From an uncultured Spirochaetales bacterium (GTDB lineage: Bacteria > Spirochaetota > Spirochaetia > Sphaerochaetales > Sphaerochaetaceae): a stretch of DNA of 55,726 bases. The translations under genes and the position numbers were made by a program. The notes under the pieces were generated by a model that was not told the DNA's origin, searched no databases, and saw only the letters and a program-made list of their open reading frames with translations. Within the stretch, counting starts at the first letter, position 1. Every line of letters begins with the position of its first letter. Positions 40,782 to 49,614 of the stretch are shown here, in pieces. The DNA lies in contig CASEZU010000102.1 of assembly GCA_949292445.1 (NCBI GenBank), positions 1-55,726 on the forward strand, in the 5' to 3' direction.

Positions 40782-41558
40782 ATGGAAGCATTCAGGATCG
40801 AGCATGCGGACGTCAGAAGGGATGGCAAATACATACTGTCCGACGTCTCGATAGAGGCAGATATAGGGGAACACATCGCGATAATAGGCCCGAACGGCGC
40901 CGGAAAGTCCACTCTCGTGGATGTAATAGACAGAAGGGTCTACCCACTTGCGACAGACCGCTACCGTTCCTCGCTTTTCGGAGAGGAGAGATGGATCGTC
41001 TCCGAGCTGAGAATGAAAATCGGCCATGTCTCGCCGGGACAGGATGAGTTCTTCCGCACCACATACACCGCCCGTGAGATAGTAGCATCCGGACTCCACG
41101 CATCGCTGGGATTCGATTTCCATCATACAATCGACCCGTCTGACTGGGAGAGGGCGGATGAGGAGCTTGATAAAGTCTCGATGCTCGGCAAGAAGGACCG
41201 GACGATGAACACGCTCTCGACGGGTGAGATGAGGCGCGTGCTCTTGGCAAGAGCCGCAGTGACCTCCCCTTCCGTCCTTCTCCTCGACGAGGCAAGCGCG
41301 GGGCTGGATTTCCCGTCCAGGGCAGATCTCAGAAGCACGATCTCCGGCTATGCGACAGAGAGAAGGACGCTTGTGATGGTCACGCATGAGCTTTCGGAGA
41401 TAATCCCCGCAATTGACAGGATCGTGCTGATGAAGGATGGAAAAATCGTGATGGAAGGGACGAAGGAGAATACGCTCAGGGAGGATATCCTCTCCGACCT
41501 CTACTCCCGCCGCGTGCATGTCGCAGAAGCGGACGGGATCTATACTGCTTTCTGCTAG
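40782..41558 (+). CDS. Orphan ABC transporter ATPase
   Basis: This is a 258-residue ABC ATPase. Walker A GPNGAGKST, an aromatic-poor Q-loop region HVSPGQDEFF, signature MNTLSTGEMRRVLLARAA (STGEM instead of SGGQ), Walker B VLLLDEASAGLDF, and switch His in VMVTHELSEI. The pattern resembles iron/molybdate-type or ModF-like ATPases. No permease or binding protein is adjacent, and it is not the MalK/MsmK type needed by the three CUT1 systems, as the C-terminal regulatory domain is absent. It is followed after 10 nt by a Gfo/Idh/MocA dehydrogenase. Confidence 0.85.
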   Translation: MEAFRIEHADVRRDGKYILSDVSIEADIGEHIAIIGPNGAGKSTLVDVIDRRVYPLATDRYRSSLFGEERWIVSELRMKIGHVSPGQDEFFRTTYTAREIVASGLHASLGFDFHHTIDPSDWERADEELDKVSMLGKKDRTMNTLSTGEMRRVLLARAAVTSPSVLLLDEASAGLDFPSRADLRSTISGYATERRTLVMVTHELSEIIPAIDRIVLMKDGKIVMEGTKENTLREDILSDLYSRRVHVAEADGIYTAFC

Positions 41559-41568
41559 GAGGAAATGA

Positions 41569-42738
41569 ATGTACGGCGTGGCGATAATAGGAACAGGAGC
41601 TGTAGGACAGCTGCATGCTGAGGCTTTTCTGAAGGACAGCAGATGCACGGTGAAGGCACTGTGCAGCAGGACTGTGTCGAAATGTACGGGAATGATCAGT
41701 TCCCTGATGCCGGAAAGGAAGGATGAGATAACTGTCACACAGGACTGGCATGAGATCCTCGGCCGTGATGACATAGACATAGTCTCCATCGCACTGCCGC
41801 CGGAGATGCACAAGGAGGTCACGGAGGCAATGCTGAGAAGCGGCAAGCATGTGCTTCTTGAGAAGCCTATGGCACTTGCCCTGGATGAGGAGGACAGCAT
41901 GCTCAGAGCCGCCGCAGAAAGCGGCAGGAAACTCGGCATCACCTTCCAGAACAGATACTACAGCACGATCTGGAAGGCAAAGAAAATGCTCGATGAGGGA
42001 TGCTTCGGGAAAATACTTTCCGTCGATGTCGTCTCGCACTGGTTCAGAGGCGTCAATTACCACAATCTCTACTGGCGCGGCAGATGGGAGAGCGAAGGAG
42101 GCGGCTGCCTCACAAGCCAGGGAGTGCATCAGGTGGACATGCTGCTGTGGTTCATGGGAAGCCTTCCTGAGACCATCACCGCGATAATGGACAACAGGAA
42201 GCACACGAACAGCGAGACGGAGGACATGGGCATGGCGATAATGCGCTTCCCCGGCGGAGCTCTTGGCTCCCTTACCGTATCCCTCTGCGATATGGATGAG
42301 ATACAGAGCTTCCGCTTCCAGTGCGAGAAGGCGGCGTTCACCATTCCGCAGTGGTCAGTGCATGTGAGCAGGCCGCAGCCGAACGGCTATCCGGAGCGCG
42401 GCGAGGATGAGGAAAGAAAGCTGCAGGCGATCTTCGATTCCCTCCCGGAACATGAGAAGGAAGGACACGATGCGGCTGTATCAAGGTTCATAGATGCGGT
42501 GGAAAACGGAACGGATGCCGACACCACCGGCACGGACGGAAGGAATGCCACAGAGTTCATAGACGCCTTCTACCTCTCTGCTATACGAGGAGAAACAGTC
42601 AGGCTGCCGCTCTCCCCCGCAGATCCCGTTTATACGAAAGCTGGGCTTGTGCGCACGATGCCCAGATTCCACAGCAAGACGGTGAGCACGGAGAGCCAGG
42701 AAGGCAGAATGACACTCGGAAGCGCTGCCTCCAAATGA
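41569..42738 (+). CDS. Gfo/Idh/MocA-family oxidoreductase
   Basis: This is a 389-residue NAD(P)-dependent sugar dehydrogenase-like enzyme. The Rossmann motif is VAIIGTGAVGQLHAEAF (residues 4-20). The family's catalytic Lys is in VLLEKPMALALDE. The middle has SHWFRGVNYHNLYWRGRWESEGGGCLTSQGVHQVDMLLWFMG, containing the conserved GG.l.d.g.H pattern. AGGAGG lies 8 nt before the ATG. Its substrate (inositol, sugar or sugar acid) cannot be told. Its co-operon partner is an orphan ABC ATPase. Confidence 0.9.
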   Translation: MYGVAIIGTGAVGQLHAEAFLKDSRCTVKALCSRTVSKCTGMISSLMPERKDEITVTQDWHEILGRDDIDIVSIALPPEMHKEVTEAMLRSGKHVLLEKPMALALDEEDSMLRAAAESGRKLGITFQNRYYSTIWKAKKMLDEGCFGKILSVDVVSHWFRGVNYHNLYWRGRWESEGGGCLTSQGVHQVDMLLWFMGSLPETITAIMDNRKHTNSETEDMGMAIMRFPGGALGSLTVSLCDMDEIQSFRFQCEKAAFTIPQWSVHVSRPQPNGYPERGEDEERKLQAIFDSLPEHEKEGHDAAVSRFIDAVENGTDADTTGTDGRNATEFIDAFYLSAIRGETVRLPLSPADPVYTKAGLVRTMPRFHSKTVSTESQEGRMTLGSAASK

Positions 42739-42765
42739 AATGAGGCACGGAGCCGGATTATCATA

Positions 42766-42788
42766 TATACTTTTGGAAAAGGGAGGAG
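42766..42788 (+). promoter_or_regulatory. -10 box and ribosome site of the flavodoxin-like gene
   Basis: TATACT (42766-42771) followed by GGGAGGAG (42781-42788), 3 nt before ATG 42792. The -35 is poor. Confidence 0.4.
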
Positions 42789-42791
42789 CTT

Positions 42792-43343
42792 ATGCGAGCC
42801 AATATCATAATCCACTCCATTTCCGGGAATCTTTATCTCATTGCGAACACTTTTGCGGAGAAACTGACTGCACACGGGATCGATGCGCGCCTCTATGGCG
42901 TCTCCGATCCCGACCTGCATCTGACGGCCAATGAGAAACGTGAGGCGATAGAATACTATGAGGAGATAACATCTCTTCCGGAAGCCAATGCGGACAAACT
43001 CACCTCCGCGGATATCATCATCCTCGGCACACCGTCGCGCTTCGGGATGCCGACAGCGGAGATGAAGGCTTTCCTCGATTCCACCTGGCCCTTATATCTC
43101 AGGGAAGCGCTGAGAGGAAGGAAGTTTTATGCATACGCCTCGACGACTGTCGGGGAGGAAGACGGCCTCAGGGCCGTATCATGCATGTACAGGTGGGCGG
43201 AGATGATGGGCCTCTCCCCTGTTCCGTATGAGCCTTACATCCATATGGAGAATGAGATGATGCCGCAGCGGCCATCGGACATGATCGATTCGGTGGCGGA
43301 GAGGCTTTCGGAGATGGTGTCGCTTCCTGATCTAGGCCTTTGA
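42792..43343 (+). CDS. Flavodoxin-fold protein (WrbA/flavodoxin family)
   Basis: This 183-residue protein has a flavodoxin-like alpha/beta fold: IHSISGNLYLIANTFAEKL forms the phosphate-binding loop (normally T/S-x-T-G-N-T), and ADIIILGTPSRFGMPTAEMKAFLDST matches the second flavin loop of WrbA-like proteins. It may be an FMN-dependent quinone reductase or electron carrier. The SISGNLY loop keeps the pattern. Monocistronic; its last 12 bases overlap the convergent ParB-like gene. Confidence 0.83.
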   Translation: MRANIIIHSISGNLYLIANTFAEKLTAHGIDARLYGVSDPDLHLTANEKREAIEYYEEITSLPEANADKLTSADIIILGTPSRFGMPTAEMKAFLDSTWPLYLREALRGRKFYAYASTTVGEEDGLRAVSCMYRWAEMMGLSPVPYEPYIHMENEMMPQRPSDMIDSVAERLSEMVSLPDLGL

Positions 43344-44237
43344 GATTTTCTTCAGATAATACGTCATGTAGCGTTCAAGGCGGTGGAAGACATCCTTCCC
43401 CCGCTCTTTTCCTGCCTTGCGGACAGCTTCTGCCGCGCTGATGCTGCCATCCTGGCGCTTGTATTCATCCCAGCGCCTCACAAGCCACATGTACATGTCA
43501 CCCTCCGTCTGCCCCGGGAACGCTGCCAGAAGGTGCTCTGCCCTTATCTCCTGCACGATCGGAGAGTAGACATTGCTGTACCAGCTCTTCGCCGCCTCCT
43601 CGAATGATATCTCATGATCGATATTCTGGTTGATGTAATACTTGTGCACGAGGATATGGTTCACCATCTCAGGATAAGATCCCGGCGCCGTGAAGACTAT
43701 GTCGCCCATCGGCAGATACGATGGCTTATACTGGGCTATGAACATATTCCTCTCATAGTCCACTACCTTGTCACGGAGCTCCTTCATCGACATGCCGGGA
43801 CGGAGCGGGATCTCCGTATCCAGCTCCACCACCTCAGCATCGATGTACTCCACCCCCTGTGCCTTGGCAACCGACACGCGGTGATTGCCGTCCCTGACGA
43901 AGTAATAGCCGCCGAGGCTGTAGACGGAGATGGGAGGGAGGATCACATCGTTTATAACTGCTGTGTCTACGCTGCACCAGCGGTTTCTCAGCTGCTCCTT
44001 CTTAGGAAAGAATGCCGATGAGAAATCATGATAGCGCCCCTCCGAGCCTATTATTCTGCTGACAGGAATGGTACGCATTCCGAGATATGTCTCGGATTTC
44101 GGCTTGATGATGGAAGTGACCTCATACAGTGACATGAGGTTGTTGTTCTTCCATGTCAGTGCCGACAGCAGGCCCTGGAACTTGGCCTTGCGTCTCGCCC
44201 TGGAGAAATCTTCCATCGCAGCTGATTCAATTGCCAT
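43332..44237 (-). CDS. ParB/Srx-fold-domain protein of unknown function
   Basis: This is a 301-residue soluble protein. The recognisable part is FVRDGNHRVSVAKAQGVEYIDAEVVEL (about residues 108-135), which matches the ParB/sulfiredoxin-like nucleotide-binding fold seen in ParB-type and DUF4032-type proteins. There is no helix-turn-helix of the ParB kind, so chromosome partitioning is unlikely. The rest is rich in aromatic and charged residues without a family match I know. It overlaps the metallophosphoesterase gene by 11 nt and shares its promoter. AGGGA lies 6 nt before the ATG. Confidence 0.6.
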   Translation of the reverse strand: MAIESAAMEDFSRARRKAKFQGLLSALTWKNNNLMSLYEVTSIIKPKSETYLGMRTIPVSRIIGSEGRYHDFSSAFFPKKEQLRNRWCSVDTAVINDVILPPISVYSLGGYYFVRDGNHRVSVAKAQGVEYIDAEVVELDTEIPLRPGMSMKELRDKVVDYERNMFIAQYKPSYLPMGDIVFTAPGSYPEMVNHILVHKYYINQNIDHEISFEEAAKSWYSNVYSPIVQEIRAEHLLAAFPGQTEGDMYMWLVRRWDEYKRQDGSISAAEAVRKAGKERGKDVFHRLERYMTYYLKKISKA

Positions 44238-44934
44238 ACTTCTTCCCTAATTCATCATCCTCGAGGATGTAATTCTTGTAGATATTGATGACCTTCGTAT
44301 CGCAGAACTGAGAGACTCTCGGCGCGTTTATATCATCGAGATGGACATGTCCGTGCAGGAGATATTTCGGCCTGTACTTCTCCATGAACTGCAGGAAGCA
44401 CTCAAACCCCTTGTGGCAGAGATCCTCTCCGTCACCCATCCCCAGAGGAGGCGCGTGGGTGATGAGGATATCCAGAGCCCTCCCGTATTTCTTCTTGTTG
44501 TACAGAAGACGCGGAAGCAGCCTGTTGATCCTCCGCTGCATCTGCTTCTCCGTGTACTGGCTGTCGCCGTAATTGTAGAGCATCGAGCCGCCGAGCCCCA
44601 TGATGATCAGGTCATGCTGCTTGTCATAGATGCACTTGCCGTCGACGAAGCAGCCTCCGAACATCGGCATCGAATGAGGGTCGCGGGCGGAGAACCCCTT
44701 CAGGACCTCATCGCCGGACGAGCCTTTCATCATCCTTCCGAAATCCTCGAGATTATGATTGCCATAGACGTACCATACATCCTTGCGGAGCATCGTCTGG
44801 ATGTAATCATAGTATCTGAGAGGAAGATCGCCTGCAGAGATGACGAAATCGACATCCCTGTAAAGCTCAGGGGCGACCGATGAGTAGATCAATGTATCTG
44901 TCGCATCGGATATGCAGAGGATCTTCATATGCAT
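44227..44934 (-). CDS. Metallophosphoesterase with altered first metal motif
   Basis: This is a 235-residue calcineurin-like phosphoesterase. Motifs: SAGDLP (Asp36), WYVYGNHNLEDF (GNH-N instead of GNH-E/D), ILITHAPP, and LLHGHVHLDD. The first motif is CISDATDTL where D-x-H is expected (SDTHG), so the first histidine ligand is replaced by Thr12. It may bind one metal differently or be a regulatory protein. A promoter with GATAAT 4 nt before the first ATG (44934) or 10 nt before the second (44928) suggests leaderless or near-leaderless translation. Forms an operon with the ParB-like gene. Confidence 0.8.
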   Translation of the reverse strand: MHMKILCISDATDTLIYSSVAPELYRDVDFVISAGDLPLRYYDYIQTMLRKDVWYVYGNHNLEDFGRMMKGSSGDEVLKGFSARDPHSMPMFGGCFVDGKCIYDKQHDLIIMGLGGSMLYNYGDSQYTEKQMQRRINRLLPRLLYNKKKYGRALDILITHAPPLGMGDGEDLCHKGFECFLQFMEKYRPKYLLHGHVHLDDINAPRVSQFCDTKVINIYKNYILEDDELGKKYGN

Positions 44935-44938
44935 CTAC

Positions 44939-44968
44939 ATTATCATGAAGAGCACGCCATCGTGTAAA
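44939..44968 (-). promoter_or_regulatory. Promoter of the metallophosphoesterase operon
   Basis: TTTACA (44968-44963), 18 bp, GATAAT (44944-44939). The predicted start falls at or inside ATGCATATG. Confidence 0.6.
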
Positions 44969-44990
44969 GCCGCCCCATATCGGCACATGC

Positions 44991-45827
44991 TCAGAGCCTG
45001 TCCTCAGGCCAGCGTCTCACTATCTCGCGGACCAGGGCTGAGAATGTCTTCTTCACTCTCTCCCATGTCTCGAGAACCTCCTCATGGTTGAGGGGCTGAT
45101 CCAGAATTCCCGCAGCCATATTCGTCAGGCAGCTTATGCCCATCGTATGCATGCGCATGTGGGAAGCTGCGATCGCTTCCGGAACGGTGGACATACCCAC
45201 TGCATCTGCACCGGCGAGACGTGCGAAGCGGACCTCAGCAGCTGTCTCGAATGACGGCCCGGTGAAGAGCATGTAGACTCCCTTTCTGATTGCGATGCCG
45301 CTCTCCTCAGCAGCTTTCTCCGCCATCGCAACCAGACTCCTGTCATAGGCCCTTGTCATATCGAAGAAGCGGTCTCCGAGCTCATCTGGGTTGCGTCCGC
45401 GGAGAGGATTCTCGGCAATCAGCTTGATGTGATCGGTGATGAGCATCAGGTCACCCGGCTTCCACGCGGTGTTGACGCAGCCTGCGGCATTTGTCAGCAG
45501 AAGCGCATTGATGCCGAGCATCTTCATGGTGCGGATCGGATAAACGACCTCATCCATCGAATAGCCCTCGTAGTAATGGAAGCGTCCCTGCATGCAGAGG
45601 ACTGTCCTTCCCTCAAGCTCACCGATGACAAGGCGCCCCTTGTGCCCGGGTACGGTCGATACGGGGAAATGCGGAATGTCATGATAATCGATGATGACGG
45701 GATCCGCGATTGAATCAGCCATCTCGCCCAGTCCTGATCCGAGGACAAGGCCGATTGCCGGCTTCCTGCCGTCGAGCTTTGATCTGATATATGCTTCCGA
45801 CTGGGAAAGCATCTCCATAAGTTCCAT
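44991..45827 (-). CDS. punA: Purine nucleoside phosphorylase
   Basis: This 278-residue NP-II (trimeric) purine nucleoside phosphorylase splits inosine and guanosine. Motifs: IGLVLGSGLGEMAD, VSTVPGHKGRLVIGELEGRTVLCMQGRFHYYEGY, LLLTNAAGCVN, GPSFETAAEVRFARLAGADAVGMSTVPE and the base-specific SCLTNMAAGI (Asn of inosine/guanosine specificity). It is the last gene of the BMP-type nucleoside transporter operon, 9 nt after a permease, which strongly supports purine nucleoside uptake. GGAGG lies 4 nt before ATG. Confidence 0.95.
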   Translation of the reverse strand: MELMEMLSQSEAYIRSKLDGRKPAIGLVLGSGLGEMADSIADPVIIDYHDIPHFPVSTVPGHKGRLVIGELEGRTVLCMQGRFHYYEGYSMDEVVYPIRTMKMLGINALLLTNAAGCVNTAWKPGDLMLITDHIKLIAENPLRGRNPDELGDRFFDMTRAYDRSLVAMAEKAAEESGIAIRKGVYMLFTGPSFETAAEVRFARLAGADAVGMSTVPEAIAASHMRMHTMGISCLTNMAAGILDQPLNHEEVLETWERVKKTFSALVREIVRRWPEDRL

Positions 45828-45836
45828 AAGTCCTCC

Positions 45837-46790
45837 TTAGAAAGGCTCTCCTGAGGCAAGAGGAGCAGCGCTCTTCCTGCTGGAGAATATAAGAGCGATG
45901 AGCGTCGCGACATAAGGGAACATTCCGAGGTATCCCGTCGGGATGCTCTGGAATACAGGGAAGACCTTTCCCATGTTCGCAATCGTCATGCAGAGTCCGA
46001 AAAAGAATGTCGATCCGAGGATCCCCAGAGGCTTCCACTGCCCGAAAATGAGCGCGGCGATAGCCAGGAATCCCAGACCGTTGATACCGCTTCCCGCATT
46101 GTACTCGCCGGCATACGTCACGAGGATGCAGGCACCGCCTATGCCGGAGAGAAGGCCGGAGGCAAGCACGCCTATGTACCTCATCTTATGTACGTTCACA
46201 CCGGCGGACGCCACAGCCGAGGGATGCTCGCCGCATGCGCGGAGACGCAGTCCGAAGGATGTCTTGTACAGCAGGAACCATGAGCCTCCCCACAGAAGAA
46301 GGCAGATCCATGTGGTCCAGTATGTGCTGGTGAAGAATAGGGGCCCGATTACGGGTATCGATGAAAGAAGAGGCACATTCTGCCTGACGATTCCCCTGAC
46401 AATGGTTATATTGCCGCTTCCCGTTATAGTCTGGGCCAGGAAGAGCGTCACAGCTGTAGAGAGCATGTTGATCGCCGTTCCTGATATCACCTGGTTCGCC
46501 TTCAGGTTTATGGCAGCGAACGCATGGAGAACGGAAAGGAGCATCGAAGCCGCCATTGCAACGGCAATGCCTATCACGATCGCGAGGGTGAAGCTGAATC
46601 CAGGTATCGCCTGCAGCTTCACGATGGTGGCGGCAGCGGAGAAGACGCCGAAGAGCATCAGACCCTCGATGCAGAGATTCGTCACTCCTGAACGCTCGGA
46701 ATAAAGGCCGCCCAGCGCTCCCATAAGGATGGGGATTGTATAGGCGATCGCCGACGGGATGATGCTTGTGAGTACATTCCAGAAACCCAT
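45837..46790 (-). CDS. Nucleoside ABC transporter permease (NupQ/YufQ-like)
   Basis: This 317-residue inner-membrane permease of the branched-chain-permease fold is used by BMP-type nucleoside transporters. Typical segments are LYSERSGVTNLCIEGLMLFGVFSAA, INLKANQVISGTAINML and GLGFLAIAALIFGQWKPLGI. ATG 46790 has AGGAGG 7 nt upstream; a GTG one codon earlier overlaps the upstream stop as GTGA. Partner of the next gene upstream. Confidence 0.92.
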   Translation of the reverse strand: MGFWNVLTSIIPSAIAYTIPILMGALGGLYSERSGVTNLCIEGLMLFGVFSAAATIVKLQAIPGFSFTLAIVIGIAVAMAASMLLSVLHAFAAINLKANQVISGTAINMLSTAVTLFLAQTITGSGNITIVRGIVRQNVPLLSSIPVIGPLFFTSTYWTTWICLLLWGGSWFLLYKTSFGLRLRACGEHPSAVASAGVNVHKMRYIGVLASGLLSGIGGACILVTYAGEYNAGSGINGLGFLAIAALIFGQWKPLGILGSTFFFGLCMTIANMGKVFPVFQSIPTGYLGMFPYVATLIALIFSSRKSAAPLASGEPF

Positions 46791-48007
46791 CACTTTCCCT
46801 CCTTCTTGCCAAGAAGGCTCCTGCCTTCTTTCGCATATGCGCGGAACTTCTCTTCCGGGAGCTTCTCAATGGGAGTCGTATCTCCATGCTTCCTCATGGC
46901 CGCAGCCGCAGCTTCCTCCTTTCTGGAGAAGCTGTTCCTGAACCTGCTGTTCCAGAAGGAAGCGAGGATGACATTGGTCGCCGTGAAGTAGATTATCGTG
47001 GCGATGATTGTATCGGCGATCTCAGTCGGGATTCCTGTCGCGGCGAGCGATCCCCTGCCCATCTTGAGGATTCCGAAGAATATCGCGGAGAAGAAGATGC
47101 CGACCGGCGAACAGTTGCCGAGAAGCGCCACCGCGATGCCGTCGAATCCCTCGTTCGGCATTTTTCCCATCTCCATGATGTTGGAATAGCCGCAGTAGTA
47201 CGTCAGGCCTGCAAGGCTCGCCAGAGCTCCTGCTATCGCCATCGAAACCATTATGGAGCGGTTCACCCTGATACCGGCATACTCGGCGCAGAACCTGTTC
47301 GCGCCTACGGCCTTGAGGTTGAAGCCGAGCGTCGTTTTCTGGAGGATGAACCATACGGCCACGCACATGATTATCGCGAGGAAGAAGCCATAATTGAGCG
47401 TGGAGAATGATGTGAGTCCTGTCAGCCAGTCCGCCCTGAGGGTATGTACGGTCTCGATCGGCTTTGATTTGACCGAGATAGTGGGATCGATGATGAATCG
47501 CGGTATGAAATCATAGACGATCCAGTAGGCTATCCAGTTGAGCATGATGGTTGAGACAACCTCATGCACATTGAATTTCGCTTTCAGAAAACCTGAAAGG
47601 AAGCCCCAGAACGCTCCGGCAGCCATTGCCGCAGCGATGATGAGCGGAAGATATATCACGCGGGGCATATCCATCGGCAGGTAATACGCAAGAATGGATC
47701 CCGTGATGCCTCCTATGAGCATCTGTCCTGACGCGCCGATGTTGAAGAGTCCCGTCTTGAACGCGAACGCGACTGAAAGTCCGATGAGTATCAGCTGCGT
47801 GGACATTCCCAGAGTGTTCCCGATACGTCTGGTATTGGAGAGAGCCCCGAAGAGTATCCTCTCAAATCCCGCAAACGGATTCTTGCCGATGCAGAGGATG
47901 AATAAGCAGCCTGCGACGATCCCGAGAAATACCGCCGAAAGCGATACAAGCAGCGGAGAGGCCTTCCTCGCCTCCAGAGGTTTGCTGATCACCTTTCCAC
48001 GCTTCAC
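46790..48007 (-). CDS. Nucleoside ABC transporter permease (NupP/YufP-like)
   Basis: This 405-residue inner-membrane permease has a longer C-terminal tail than usual (about 60 charged residues ending KEGRSLLGKKEGK). Conserved stretches: GLFNIGASGQMLIGGITGSILAYYL, FNVHEVVSTIMLNWIAYWIVYDFI and NEGFDGIAVALLGNCSPVGIFFSAIFFG. GTG start with AGGAGG 7 nt upstream; it overlaps the ATPase stop by 4 nt. Confidence 0.92.
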   Translation of the reverse strand: MKRGKVISKPLEARKASPLLVSLSAVFLGIVAGCLFILCIGKNPFAGFERILFGALSNTRRIGNTLGMSTQLILIGLSVAFAFKTGLFNIGASGQMLIGGITGSILAYYLPMDMPRVIYLPLIIAAAMAAGAFWGFLSGFLKAKFNVHEVVSTIMLNWIAYWIVYDFIPRFIIDPTISVKSKPIETVHTLRADWLTGLTSFSTLNYGFFLAIIMCVAVWFILQKTTLGFNLKAVGANRFCAEYAGIRVNRSIMVSMAIAGALASLAGLTYYCGYSNIMEMGKMPNEGFDGIAVALLGNCSPVGIFFSAIFFGILKMGRGSLAATGIPTEIADTIIATIIYFTATNVILASFWNSRFRNSFSRKEEAAAAAMRKHGDTTPIEKLPEEKFRAYAKEGRSLLGKKEGK

Positions 48008-49521
48008 TGGTCAGCCTCCTTCACTATTCCGGCCATCATCAGGCCGACGGCATGCTCGTCAGTCGCTGCCGTTTCCACGATATCCATGAGCCTGCCTCCG
48101 GATATTACGGCGATCCTGTCGGAGAGGTTGAAGATCTCATCAAGCTCGAACGAGACAAGAAGGACAGCCTTTCCCCTGTCCCGTTCTTCCACAAGCTGAC
48201 GGTGGATGAACTCTATGGCTCCGACATCGAGGCCTCGGGTCGGCTGTACGGCTATCAGGAGATCTGGATCTGCTGTGATCTCCCGTCCGATGATGGCTTT
48301 CTGCTGGTTGCCTCCGGAGAGCTTCCCGGCGAGGGACTCCACGCCCTCTCCCGAACGCACATCGAATTTCTCCACTATCCCTTCCGCATAGCTGTTTATC
48401 TCGGAGTAATCGAGAAGGCCGTGATGCGAGAACGGGGCCTTGCCGAATTTCTTGATGACCATGTTGGATGTGAGCGGGGCGGAGAGTATGAGGCCTCGCT
48501 TCTGGCGGTCCTCGGGGATATGACCGAGCCCGAGGTCATTGCGCTCGGCGACAGGACTTGAGGTGATATCCCGGCCATTGAAGATTATGGTTCCGCTCTC
48601 GGTCTTCCGGAGGCCTGTTATCGCCTCGACAAGCTCGGTCTGGCCGTTTCCGTCGACGCCTGCAAGTCCGACAATCTCACCGCCATATACTGTCAGGGAG
48701 AAATCCCTGAGACCAAGAACCCTGCGGCTGTTCATTACGGAGAGATTTCTCACCTCAAGTACAGGACGGCCGCGTTTTGCAGGAGCTTTCTCAACCTTGA
48801 ATGACACAGGACGCCCGACCATAGCCGCTGCCATCTGTTCCACGGATGTTGAAGTCACATCTACAACATCTATCAGACGGCCGCGCCTTATTATGGTGCA
48901 GCGCTTTGCGACAGCCTTTATCTCATCCAGCTTATGGGTGATGAGGATTATGGACTTGCCCTCCGCCGCGAGGTTCCGCATGATCTGCATCAGCTCGTCT
49001 ATCTCCTGCGGAGTGAGAACGGCAGTAGGCTCATCAAAGATGAGGATATCAGCATCGCGGTAGAGCATCTTCAGTATCTCCACCCTCTGCTGCATGCCCA
49101 CAGTGATATCCTCTATCACCATATCAGGCTCGATTGAGAGCCCGTAGCGTTCGGATATCTCCTTTATCTTCCTGGAGGCTTTCCTGATATCGTATACAAA
49201 GCCTCCCTCTTTTCCCATGATGATATTCTCAGCGACCGTGAAATTATGCACGAGCTGGAAATGCTGATGGACCATTCCGATTCCGAGATCGAAGGCATCA
49301 TTCGGGTTCTTTATATGAACTTCCCTGCCGCGGACCTTTATGATCCCCCTGTCCGCATGATAAAGGCCGAAGAGGATGCTCATCAGCGTCGACTTCCCGG
49401 CACCGTTCTCGCCGAGGATGGCGTGGATCTCCCCCTCCTCCACCTGCAGTGTGATATCGTCGTTTGCCACGATACCGGGGAATTCCTTGCGGATTCCCAG
49501 CATTTCTATTACATAGCTCAA
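48004..49521 (-). CDS. Nucleoside ABC transporter ATPase (NupO/YufO-like)
   Basis: This 505-residue double ATPase of the BMP-type transporter has an intact first domain (GENGAGKST; Walker [14 protein letters not shown]) with the signature region read as [12 protein letters not shown], typical of the first half in this family. The second domain has a degenerate Walker A ([16 protein letters not shown]) and a good signature [14 protein letters not shown]. This asymmetry is normal for RbsA/YufO-type proteins. The start appears to be TTG at 49521, with GGGAGA 5 nt before it; the alternative ATG at 49503 has no ribosome site. A hairpin separates it from the binding-protein gene. Confidence 0.93.
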   Translation of the reverse strand: MSYVIEMLGIRKEFPGIVANDDITLQVEEGEIHAILGENGAGKSTLMSILFGLYHADRGIIKVRGREVHIKNPNDAFDLGIGMVHQHFQLVHNFTVAENIIMGKEGGFVYDIRKASRKIKEISERYGLSIEPDMVIEDITVGMQQRVEILKMLYRDADILIFDEPTAVLTPQEIDELMQIMRNLAAEGKSIILITHKLDEIKAVAKRCTIIRRGRLIDVVDVTSTSVEQMAAAMVGRPVSFKVEKAPAKRGRPVLEVRNLSVMNSRRVLGLRDFSLTVYGGEIVGLAGVDGNGQTELVEAITGLRKTESGTIIFNGRDITSSPVAERNDLGLGHIPEDRQKRGLILSAPLTSNMVIKKFGKAPFSHHGLLDYSEINSYAEGIVEKFDVRSGEGVESLAGKLSGGNQQKAIIGREITADPDLLIAVQPTRGLDVGAIEFIHRQLVEERDRGKAVLLVSFELDEIFNLSDRIAVISGGRLMDIVETAATDEHAVGLMMAGIVKEADQ

Positions 49522-49542
49522 TGGCGTCTCCCATCAAAGAGG

Positions 49543-49592
49543 GCACCCGTGGGTGCAGTCTAATAAGGCCGCCCAAATGGCTTAGGCGGCCT
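49543..49592 (-). terminator. Intercistronic hairpins after the BMP-type binding-protein gene
   Basis: Main stem AGGCCGCC / GGCGGCCT (49566-49573 with 49585-49592, 11-nt loop), followed by a second small hairpin GCACC-CGTG-GGTGC (49543-49556). No long T-tract; likely attenuation or 3'-end protection between binding protein and ATPase. Confidence 0.55.
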
Positions 49593-49614
49593 CTTGCATC
49601 AGCTATTCCCGGCT

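Noticed and set aside
40725..41942. 405-codon open frame opposite the ABC ATPase and dehydrogenase
   Set aside because: Both strands cannot be coding for long conserved proteins; the plus strand has all family motifs, and this frame spans two genes.
43332..44237. Chromosome-partition ParB
   Set aside because: Only the nucleotide-fold motif matches. There is no ParA gene, no parS-like repeat and no helix-turn-helix domain.
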